Shown here piece after piece: positions 1 through 5,157 of a stretch of DNA of 7,505 nt. Origin of the DNA: Alphaproteobacteria bacterium (GTDB taxonomy: Bacteria > Pseudomonadota > Alphaproteobacteria > Micavibrionales > Micavibrionaceae); the NCBI GenBank assembly GCA_016763095.1, contig JAESUK010000066.1:1-7505 (forward strand), given 5' to 3'. The notes below the pieces were generated by a model. The model was not told the DNA's origin. It did no database searches and was given only the letters and a program-made list of their open reading frames with translations. The translations under genes were made by a program, and so were the position numbers. Numbering within the stretch: the stretch's first letter is position 1; each line of letters starts with the position of its first letter.

Positions 1-2
1 AA

Positions 3-770
3 CCTTTCGCTGACGCATTAGAAAGGGCACAATTCACATACAACCAAGACACTGGCTTAATCACAGACAAGACCAACATCGTCCCAGACATCGCCGCTAT
101 GATCTTACGCGATATGGATGCACTCGCAGATCTTTCTGACGGCACCGTTGATCTTGCCCCTGTCGGGTTAAACGCCTATGAAGAGTTTAATTGTGCCTCT
201 GGATACGCAGCACCCATGGCTTTTGAACGTACAATCGACGATTCAAAGTGTACGTTAACGCTTGCTGGAACAATCGAAGACAACATCACTGGACTTGAAA
301 GCGTAAAAGGTAGAACTATTATAACGACTTACCCAGAAATACTAAAAACTGAGCTAGAAAAGATCGGTATAATGTCGCTTACAGTTCCACAATGGCAGAC
401 CGCATCAAATGCAATAGAAGCGGCAGAGATAGATAAAAATGACATTGCGACCATAATTGTACGCAAAGGGGGGATTGAAGAAAAAGCAGCAGAGTTAAAT
501 GCGCTCGTTTTTGATCTTGTACAAACTGGAAACTCACTCATTGAAGCTGGATTCGATCTAGAATCTTCAGTTCCAATTCTCGAAAGTATGATCGTAATCG
601 CCCAACCAAAAACACCAAATTTAGAACCAAAAGACCAAGAAACGCTCGACATGTTTATGGACAGAATTGCCCCCCAAGAATTGGTAAAATGCGCCAATGA
701 AAACCAACAAAATTGGAGCGATAATCTAGCCCCTTTAGAAACTTTTGGAGTTCCCGCATTCGCTACCTAG
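3..770 (+). CDS. HisG-like ATP phosphoribosyltransferase, divergent, 5'-partial
   Basis: The reading frame is open from the first complete codon at position 3, so the true start lies off the left edge; 255 residues are visible, and the in-frame ATG at 99 is internal. The fragment follows the HisG fold: a RDMDALADLSDGTVDLAPVG segment (residues 36-55), which resembles the HisG segment ending in DLGIVG; GRTIITTYPEI (103-113), matching the family's ATKYPN region but with the lysine replaced by Thr; KGGIEEKA (155-162), resembling the GSVE segment; and DLVQTGNSL (171-179), the phosphate-binding DLV-x-TG-x-TL loop that contacts PRPP. HisG condenses ATP and PRPP in the first step of histidine synthesis. 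There is no C-terminal regulatory domain as in long HisG; about 54 residues follow the usual short-form end point. About 25 extra residues lie between the TYPE segment and the GSVE-like segment. It could be the real HisG or a paralogue with another role. The family call is from remembered motifs, not a search. Confidence 0.62.
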   Translation, partial: PFADALERAQFTYNQDTGLITDKTNIVPDIAAMILRDMDALADLSDGTVDLAPVGLNAYEEFNCASGYAAPMAFERTIDDSKCTLTLAGTIEDNITGLESVKGRTIITTYPEILKTELEKIGIMSLTVPQWQTASNAIEAAEIDKNDIATIIVRKGGIEEKAAELNALVFDLVQTGNSLIEAGFDLESSVPILESMIVIAQPKTPNLEPKDQETLDMFMDRIAPQELVKCANENQQNWSDNLAPLETFGVPAFAT

Positions 771-780
771 AATTTATAAT
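751..780 (+). promoter_or_regulatory. candidate sigma70-type promoter for the hydrolase gene
   Basis: A perfect TATAAT hexamer lies at 775-780, just after the stop of the HisG-like gene and about 40 bp ahead of the hydrolase start. The best -35 candidate at 751-756 (TTCCCG, 18-bp spacing) is poor, so the call rests on the -10 alone. A second possible -10, TATGAT, lies at 790-795. Either would make the hydrolase and CxxC-protein pair separately transcribed from the HisG-like gene. Confidence 0.33.
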
Positions 781-808
781 TTTCTCTGATATGATGGTGC
801 TATAGCAG

Positions 809-813
809 AGGAG
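809..813 (+). promoter_or_regulatory. ribosome binding site of the hydrolase gene
   Basis: AGGAG sits 6 nt before the ATG at 820, near-ideal spacing. It fixes the start of the hydrolase gene. Confidence 0.7.
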
Positions 814-819
814 ATAAAA

Positions 820-1527
820 ATGGCACAGATAGAGATATCTGCAAAAACTGGGGGCACTTTCAGCGCATATATTGCACGTCCAGAAGGCGTATCTAAGGAA
901 AACCCCGCACCTGTGGTCATTGTCATTCAGGAAATATTTGGGGTGAACCAAAACCTCAAAAACAGGTGTGATGAGCTCGCAACCGCTGGTTTCATTGCCC
1001 TTTGCCCTGATTTATTCTGGAGAATCGAAGCTGGAATAAATCTTACAGATCAAACGGAAGCTGAATGGGCACGGGCTTTTGAGCTATTTAATGCCTTTAA
1101 TATCGATCAAGGCATACAAGACCTTAATGATGTACTCGCTTACGCACGAAACATGGAAGACTCAAACCGTTTGGTTTCCTGTATTGGTTATTGCCTAGGA
1201 GGAAAACTATCCTATCTCATGTCTGCTCGTACGTCAGTAGACATATCTATTGGATATTATGGTGTTGGAATACAAGACTTATTAGACGAAGCGAAAAATA
1301 TTACAAAACCTCTTCTTCTACATATCGCACAAGAAGATGAATATACCGATAAAAACGCTCAAAAGCTAATAAACACAGCGCTTTCAGAAAATTCTAATAT
1401 AACGATCCATAACTACCCAGATATGAACCACGCCTTCACTCGCATAGGGGGCACACACTATGATGAACACAATTCAACAATCGCCAACACCCGTACATTG
1501 GAGTTTTTAAAAAATCATAATGGATAA
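820..1527 (+). CDS. dienelactone hydrolase family protein
   Basis: A 235-residue alpha/beta hydrolase of the dienelactone hydrolase (carboxymethylenebutenolidase) family, the usual length, with no signal peptide, so cytoplasmic. Visible family features: the strand and turn ending in QEIFG (37-41), whose Glu38 corresponds to the glutamate that holds the nucleophile in its resting state; the nucleophile elbow GYCLGG with Cys125; the acid, probably Asp173 in QEDEYTD; and the base His204 in NHAF. The Cys-Asp-His triad is thus complete. The founding enzyme opens dienelactone in chlorocatechol degradation, but most chromosomal paralogues have no assigned substrate and nothing here points to aromatic catabolism. 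The start is set by AGGAG six bases upstream. The last 8 nt overlap the start of the downstream CxxC membrane protein, implying coupled translation and perhaps a shared function. Confidence 0.9.
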   Translation: MAQIEISAKTGGTFSAYIARPEGVSKENPAPVVIVIQEIFGVNQNLKNRCDELATAGFIALCPDLFWRIEAGINLTDQTEAEWARAFELFNAFNIDQGIQDLNDVLAYARNMEDSNRLVSCIGYCLGGKLSYLMSARTSVDISIGYYGVGIQDLLDEAKNITKPLLLHIAQEDEYTDKNAQKLINTALSENSNITIHNYPDMNHAFTRIGGTHYDEHNSTIANTRTLEFLKNHNG

Positions 1528-3199
1528 AATAGTGAAAACAGATATGGACGAAAAAACAGCGAAAAAGGAAGCAAACATTCCTCAATCAATTGCACCTGAA
1601 ATTCTCGAAAAAACACTCAAATTAATCCGTACAGTCGGGACAGGAAATGGCATTAAAAATGATCAAGTTGAGATCACTAATTTTAATGGAAAAACGATCC
1701 ACTCACGTGCACAAACAATCATCACTTTAAAGCCCCTTATCACGAAAAAAATTATAGCAGGAAGAGAGTCAGAAGGCACGGTTGTCGACAACGAGCAAAA
1801 ACTCAATAGTGCAATTCAAAAAACATCTGAACTTATATCTGAAGATGAAAGTGTCGCTAAGAAAATCACTGACCTTATTTTAAAACGTGAGGATCAAGGA
1901 TTTGCCATGAAAGGGCACAAACAAAAGTTTCATTCACTTAAAAAAGGGTTCGCACTACATACACCATGTTCAACATGTCACGCAAATGGAAAAGTAACCT
2001 GCACAAACTGTCATGCCACGGGAAAAGTAACCTGCACAAACTGCCACGGCCGTCGAGAGACCCAATGCATCAATTGTAGCGGAAACGGTTTTGTACAAAC
2101 ACAACAAGGCAGAATCAATTGCACGAAATGCCAAGGACGAAGACAAATCCCTTGTACAATGTGTGCATCAAGAGGACAAATAGCATGTCGTACATGCGGA
2201 TCTCAAGGAAAAATGCAGTGTCACGCTTGTGCGGCAACGGGTTGGATGACAGAAATAGCCCTTGTTGAACAAGAAGGTGTGTTCATGTTTCACGTGAATC
2301 GTGCGCCTCCACAGGCCCCAGAAATCATAGAAGAGGACTTAGCCCTCTCTATTGAACGCCAAGGCGCACAGATGCTCCTTAGATATGATTTAGAGGCGGT
2401 TATCTCTAAAACTACACAGGAGGAAAAAGCACTACTTAAACCCTCTCAGATTGCAATCGGCTATGATGTAAAAATGCCCTATGGAGAGCTTAGCTTTACA
2501 ATTAAAGGAAGACCTTACACCTCTAAGCTCATCGGATATCAAGGTCGCTTAGTAGACGCTCCCGCATTCCTTGAGAAAACAGTTGGCAAACAGCTCACAG
2601 CTTTGAAGCGTGCGGCAACTGCACCAAGTACACAAACATACTCTATTTTAGAGAAGGCCTGTTCTGCAAGACTCATCAGAGACATTATTAAGATGAGCGC
2701 AGAACAACCCGCCAAAGTCGCTATGAAAATGCTTTTAAAAAGATATCCGTACGGCATACATGAAAAAACTTTAAAATCTATGATCGGCTACACACGCAAA
2801 AGTTTCTTAGATTTAACACGTGCCGGACGGTACAAAGGACTTGCCGCTGGATTTGCGCTCGCCGCCATCATCACAGCGCTTTATTATTTCTTCCTTAGAT
2901 CAATGGTCATTCCATATATTCCAAAAACTATGATTGCCGTCACAATCATAGACATCATCGCCTTTGGGCTAGGGCTTGTTTCTAATCTATCCCTTGTTCA
3001 ATATATAGGGCGATCAGACCTTTCAAAGAACCTACGTCAACTCCTCAAAAAACAAATAAAAATCCGCATGACACAAGTGCGGACTGGAAAAGCGTGGATA
3101 TGGTCAATCGTTGGCAACATCGCCCTTTTTTTTGGAATATCATGGATCGCGCTTATTATGGGCTATATTGGTATCTATCCTATGTGGCTCAATCTATAG
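1520..3199 (+). CDS. membrane protein with eight DnaJ-like CxxC motifs
   Basis: 559 residues; I do not recognise a named family. Residues 1-149 are hydrophilic with no signal peptide. Residues 150-237 hold eight CxxC motifs, first cysteines at 150, 161, 172, 183, then 201, 212, 223, 234: two blocks of four at exactly 11-residue pitch, with one 18-residue step between blocks. Several have the CxxCxxxG or CxxCxG form of the DnaJ zinc-binding region, which has only four motifs at wider, irregular spacing. Four bound zinc ions are a reasonable inference. Residues 245-380 form an unassigned middle domain. Three hydrophobic helices follow, about 437-459, 471-493 and 525-552. The Lys/Arg-rich stretch 498-524 between helices 2 and 3 argues for a cytoplasmic N-terminal part by the positive-inside rule. 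The start overlaps the hydrolase stop (ATGGATAA). The only Shine-Dalgarno-like GGAG is 16 nt upstream, too far, which fits translational coupling. A chaperone or protein-binding role at the membrane is speculative. Confidence 0.88.
   Translation: MDKIVKTDMDEKTAKKEANIPQSIAPEILEKTLKLIRTVGTGNGIKNDQVEITNFNGKTIHSRAQTIITLKPLITKKIIAGRESEGTVVDNEQKLNSAIQKTSELISEDESVAKKITDLILKREDQGFAMKGHKQKFHSLKKGFALHTPCSTCHANGKVTCTNCHATGKVTCTNCHGRRETQCINCSGNGFVQTQQGRINCTKCQGRRQIPCTMCASRGQIACRTCGSQGKMQCHACAATGWMTEIALVEQEGVFMFHVNRAPPQAPEIIEEDLALSIERQGAQMLLRYDLEAVISKTTQEEKALLKPSQIAIGYDVKMPYGELSFTIKGRPYTSKLIGYQGRLVDAPAFLEKTVGKQLTALKRAATAPSTQTYSILEKACSARLIRDIIKMSAEQPAKVAMKMLLKRYPYGIHEKTLKSMIGYTRKSFLDLTRAGRYKGLAAGFALAAIITALYYFFLRSMVIPYIPKTMIAVTIIDIIAFGLGLVSNLSLVQYIGRSDLSKNLRQLLKKQIKIRMTQVRTGKAWIWSIVGNIALFFGISWIALIMGYIGIYPMWLNL
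1988..2046 (+). repeat. 33-bp-period tandem duplication within the CxxC region
   Basis: A 23-bp stretch at 1988-2010 recurs exactly at 2021-2043, and the match continues to 26 bp with one mismatch. The period is 33 bp, that is 11 codons, one CxxC unit. It encodes two GKVTCTNCH units in a row. Identity at synonymous positions suggests recent duplication or gene conversion rather than protein-level selection alone. Confidence 0.85.
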
Positions 3200-3351
3200 A
3201 GCAAACCAGATATCCCGAATAGCTGCCTCACATAATAAGTGACACGGGGAAGGAGTTTATGTGAGACAGCCAGTCTAGAGTGCGTTTGGAACGCGAGGGG
3301 ACAAGGGGTATTAATGATCGTAAAGTGTGCTGAGGGGAACAGCCAAGGAGG
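3200..3351. other. structured, G-rich gap between convergent genes
   Basis: This 152-bp gap holds no convincing gene. It is markedly richer in G on the plus strand than its surroundings, with clusters at 3246-3255, 3295-3308 and 3332-3351. It contains three potential hairpins: 3222-3270 (listed separately); 3282-3294, a 5-bp GCGTT/AACGC stem with a 3-nt loop; and a weak GCTG/CAGC stem around the AGGGGAA at about 3333-3339. No run of T follows any stem on either strand, so canonical intrinsic terminators are not evident. It may be the 3' untranslated part of either gene, an unannotated small RNA, or a dispersed repeat. Confidence 0.45.
3222..3270. repeat. long imperfect inverted repeat (hairpin)
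   Basis: Left arm 3222-3235 (GCTGCCTCACATAA) pairs with right arm 3257-3270 (TTATGTGAGACAGC): 13 Watson-Crick pairs and one C-A mismatch, around a 21-nt loop rich in purines (GGGGAAGGAG). It begins 22 bp after the stop of the CxxC protein gene. Neither side is followed by a T-tract. It may stabilise the 3' end of one or both converging transcripts, or be part of a small RNA. Confidence 0.75.
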
Positions 3352-3894
3352 TTACTGATCACTTAAAGCTTTTAAGGCATATTCTTTCTTACATTGTCTA
3401 TAAGCAGTGATCGAAAGCGTTGTACGGGGAATCTGTTTTTCAACACTGTCGCTACCTAAAGTCTGTATAAAAAGTTCTGGCTTAAGAGCGCTTAATTCAA
3501 CTGCTTTATGTCTGTTATTCGGTTCTATCGCAAAACGCACGCCAAGCATTAGACCAAGAGCAGCTGTAGTTTCAGCCCGAGATTGTGAACGGGACCGAGA
3601 TCGGTTCATAGCATATGCACCTGTACGTTGTGGTGCACTCGCAGAATGAAGAAGGGAGAGACACGGATCAGAAAGAACCGGAGCCAAAACCGAAGAAGGC
3701 TTTGTACGTGTACCTTGAAGCAAGCTAACATCTGACAACACTTGATCACCCGTAAGCATCATAGAATGCGCAGGATTTTCCGGCATTGTCAGGATAACAA
3801 CCACGGATGTCATCATAAAGAAAACAATCCATACAGTAACCACTGCACGGAAATAAAATTTCAATCGGTTTTCTATTGTTTGATAAACACCCAT
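3352..3894 (-). CDS. single-pass membrane protein, function unknown
   Basis: 180 residues, not recognised. A basic N-terminus (Arg10, Lys12, Arg16) precedes one hydrophobic helix at about 15-37 with no obvious signal-peptidase site, so a signal-anchor orientation with the rest in the periplasm is likely. The remainder is low in recognisable motifs. Residues 98-106 form an Arg-Ser repeat (RSRSRSQSR), unusual in a bacterial periplasmic segment. There are only two cysteines, 78 and 168. The start ATG at 3892-3894 has only a weak GGGTGG-like Shine-Dalgarno 9 nt upstream. It ends convergently with the CxxC protein and is transcribed divergently from the lipoprotein gene. I rate it real for its length, its clear membrane helix and the lack of a better reading on the other strand, where the longest alternative is 80 residues. 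Confidence 0.7.
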   Translation of the reverse strand: MGVYQTIENRLKFYFRAVVTVWIVFFMMTSVVVILTMPENPAHSMMLTGDQVLSDVSLLQGTRTKPSSVLAPVLSDPCLSLLHSASAPQRTGAYAMNRSRSRSQSRAETTAALGLMLGVRFAIEPNNRHKAVELSALKPELFIQTLGSDSVEKQIPRTTLSITAYRQCKKEYALKALSDQ

Positions 3895-3912
3895 TTAATG
3901 AACCACCCAAGT

Positions 3913-3941
3913 TATATACAAAGTTAAAAGGAATATGGTAA
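3913..3941 (-). promoter_or_regulatory. weak candidate promoter for the single-pass membrane protein gene
   Basis: Reading the minus strand, TTACCA (3936-3941) and TATATA (3913-3918) are separated by 17 bp, and each matches its consensus at 4 of 6 positions. The placement, 19 to 47 bp before the ATG, is right, but the region is AT-rich and such matches are common by chance. Confidence 0.25.
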
Positions 3942-3960
3942 TTAGTTATGTAAACCATAT
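3933..3960. repeat. inverted repeat ATATGGT-N14-ACCATAT, operator-like
   Basis: Two perfect 7-bp arms at 3933-3939 and 3954-3960 have centres 21 bp apart, two helical turns. They lie 39-66 bp ahead of the minus-strand gene, with one arm over its candidate -35. This geometry fits a dimeric regulator contacting one DNA face. It could control the minus gene, the divergent lipoprotein gene, or neither. Confidence 0.4.
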
Positions 3961-4120
3961 ATCTTTATATCATCATGCTTATTGAAAATTGTCCAGACTT
4001 ATCGTTTCAAAATTAGGACGAAAAAATTGAAAATATTAATAATATATATGACAAAAAAATATCAATTCTTACAAGTATTTACATCAATTATGAAAACACA
4101 GTAACAAAGCATACACAAAC

Positions 4121-4172
4121 CCTCTAGCGATGGAGGAAAAAGCCTGATACCATGAGGCTGTCTATTTCATGG
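4121..4172 (+). promoter_or_regulatory. structured leader upstream of the lipoprotein gene
   Basis: Three potential hairpins. The first, 4121-4136, has a 6-bp stem (CCTCTA/TGGAGG, one G-T wobble) closed by a GCGA tetraloop of the stable GNRA class. Its right arm buries a Shine-Dalgarno-like GGAGG. The second (AGCCT 4141-4145 with AGGCT 4155-4159) and the third (CCATGA 4150-4155 with TCATGG 4167-4172) share bases and exclude each other. No known riboswitch class was recognised. The pattern may be chance, or may control expression of the lipoprotein. Confidence 0.3.
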
Positions 4173-4202
4173 CGTACCATATCGAAACAACAGAGATTCA
4201 AA

Positions 4203-4790
4203 ATGAAACATCTATTACTACTTTCAACAACTGCACTTCTAATGACGGCCTGTACAACTTCGGACTGGGTGCCAGATGGATATAAATGGGATAAACGCCC
4301 GCCAATTTCAGAAGCAAAACCAACCGCTGGATGGAATAAAAAGATAGAAGGACAAGATATTGATAAGGCGAAAAATCTACAAGCCGTGATCTCAGGCGTA
4401 TCCGCAGATATGGCTGATACATTGGAAGTCACTGTTTCACGCGCAACACCTCTTTACATTGCGCCGAGAAAAACAATCAACGGACTAACCTCTCTCTATG
4501 ACCACGCCTTAAGAACAAAATTGATTGATCGTGGGTTTACATTGGCCTCATCTCCAACAGAGTCATATTCTTTCGTCTACGACATTACAGGCACAAAGCA
4601 AAAAGATGCCGCACCTTATACGTATGACTTCACATTATGGGATGTTGCAGGAGAAGAGCCAACATTGCTGGAAACAAGAACGCAACAACTTCCAGAGTCT
4701 GAATTACTCTCTCGCAACTGGTCGCTTGGCTTTATAAATGGTCTTGGTGGCATACAAAGAGATGAAGATAAAGTGCTCTTAAACGACTAA
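4203..4790 (+). CDS. putative outer-membrane lipoprotein, function unknown
   Basis: 195 residues from the chosen start. The N-terminus MKHLLLLSTTALLMTAC is a classic lipoprotein signal: Lys2, a leucine-rich core and a lipobox (L-M-T-A-C) with acylated Cys17. The next residues are Thr-Thr-Ser, not Asp at +2, so Lol sorting to the outer membrane is expected. The mature part begins with a Trp- and Pro-rich stretch (SDWVPDGYKWDKRPP). A mixed alpha/beta region follows, including a helix-like segment ending in LIDRGFTLASSP. I do not recognise the family. An in-frame ATG at 4152 would add 17 residues, but its only Shine-Dalgarno-like sequence is 15 nt away and the added segment would put a long basic tail before the signal, so ATG 4203 is preferred. 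The AGAG about 8 nt upstream of that start is a weak ribosome binding site. The gene ends 11 bp from the convergent minus-strand gene, with no terminator hairpin between them. Confidence 0.82.
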   Translation: MKHLLLLSTTALLMTACTTSDWVPDGYKWDKRPPISEAKPTAGWNKKIEGQDIDKAKNLQAVISGVSADMADTLEVTVSRATPLYIAPRKTINGLTSLYDHALRTKLIDRGFTLASSPTESYSFVYDITGTKQKDAAPYTYDFTLWDVAGEEPTLLETRTQQLPESELLSRNWSLGFINGLGGIQRDEDKVLLND

Positions 4791-4801
4791 TCTATAGTTA
4801 T

Positions 4802-5128
4802 TTATCCTATTCTAACACGCAGAATAACCGTGCCATCTTGAAGCACAACAGCTTTCTTAGAATTTCTAGGCAAGGAGACACCACACCCACGACAAAACAA
4901 CATCAACGCTGCCGCAACAAAATCACGATTATGCTCAACCTTTGCATGCGTATCTTCTACTGGATTCTCTAAAACAAAAAATAACATCGTTGGGTCTTCT
5001 GCATCAACACCTGCTGTGATAATTTTACCAACGGGCAGGGTACGCATTTCTCTTTGGTTATACAGAGTACATAAAGCACTATACACCTCATCATTACTGA
5101 AAATAATACGTCGATCTTCTTTCGGCAT
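4802..5128 (-). CDS. small conserved-looking protein of unknown function
   Basis: 108 residues, not recognised. It is a soluble protein with no signal peptide or long membrane segment. A hydrophobic segment at 70-79 (FVAAALMLFC) leads into a single CRGC pair (Cys79, Cys82), followed by a strand-rich C-terminus (AVVLQDGTVILRVRI). The composition looks like a compact folded domain. The start is well supported by AAGGA 5 nt upstream (5134-5138 on the complement). It lies 29 bp downstream of the FadN-type gene on the same strand, so it is probably in that operon, but this does not show a role in fatty-acid oxidation. Confidence 0.75.
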   Translation of the reverse strand: MPKEDRRIIFSNDEVYSALCTLYNQREMRTLPVGKIITAGVDAEDPTMLFFVLENPVEDTHAKVEHNRDFVAAALMLFCRGCGVSLPRNSKKAVVLQDGTVILRVRIG

Positions 5129-5133
5129 ATGAA

Positions 5134-5138
5134 TCCTT
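5134..5138 (-). promoter_or_regulatory. ribosome binding site of the 108-residue protein gene
   Basis: AAGGA on the minus strand, 5 nt before the ATG at 5126-5128. It supports this start and independent translation after the short gap behind the FadN-type stop. Confidence 0.6.
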
Positions 5139-5157
5139 ACATCCCTAAACTAACACT

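Larger units (their letters stand above)
3895..4202. other. AT-rich divergent intergenic spacer
   Basis: This 308-bp stretch separates the minus-strand membrane protein gene from the plus-strand lipoprotein gene. It holds the inverted repeat at 3933-3960, a very AT-rich core (about 4020-4110) where I could not single out a trustworthy plus-strand promoter, and the hairpin-forming leader at 4121-4172. I see no convincing gene inside it; open frames here are short or overlap real genes. Confidence 0.6.

Noticed and set aside
329..697. Minus-strand open frame of 122 codons opposite the HisG-like gene
   Set aside because: It lies wholly within a frame with recognisable family motifs and shows no motif of its own; antisense shadow.
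1967..2058. The first three CxxC motifs are followed by His (CSTCH, CTNCH, CTNCH), the pattern for covalent c-type heme
   Set aside because: The other five motifs lack the His, there is no signal peptide, and predicted topology puts the array in the cytoplasm where c-type heme is not attached; zinc knuckles fit better.
3325..3348. CAGCCAAGG resembling part of the SRP RNA apical domain
   Set aside because: The diagnostic GGAAGG-x-AGCAGCC arrangement and the matching opposite arm are missing; only a short chance similarity.
3407..3649. Plus-strand open frame of 80 codons opposite the single-pass membrane protein gene
   Set aside because: No ribosome binding site or recognisable domain; the opposite frame is longer and has a clear membrane helix.
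4141..4197. CCTGAT followed later by GAAAC, recalling a hammerhead ribozyme core
   Set aside because: The essential CUGANGA core is not present (CTGATAC) and the needed stem order cannot be drawn.
4152..4202. Upstream ATG giving a 212-residue lipoprotein precursor
   Set aside because: GGAGG is 15 nt away, too far, and the lipoprotein signal starts naturally at the ATG at 4203.
4791..4801. Possible bidirectional terminator between the converging lipoprotein and 108-residue protein genes
   Set aside because: The gap is only 11 bp and neither it nor the adjoining ends form a GC-rich stem with a T-run.
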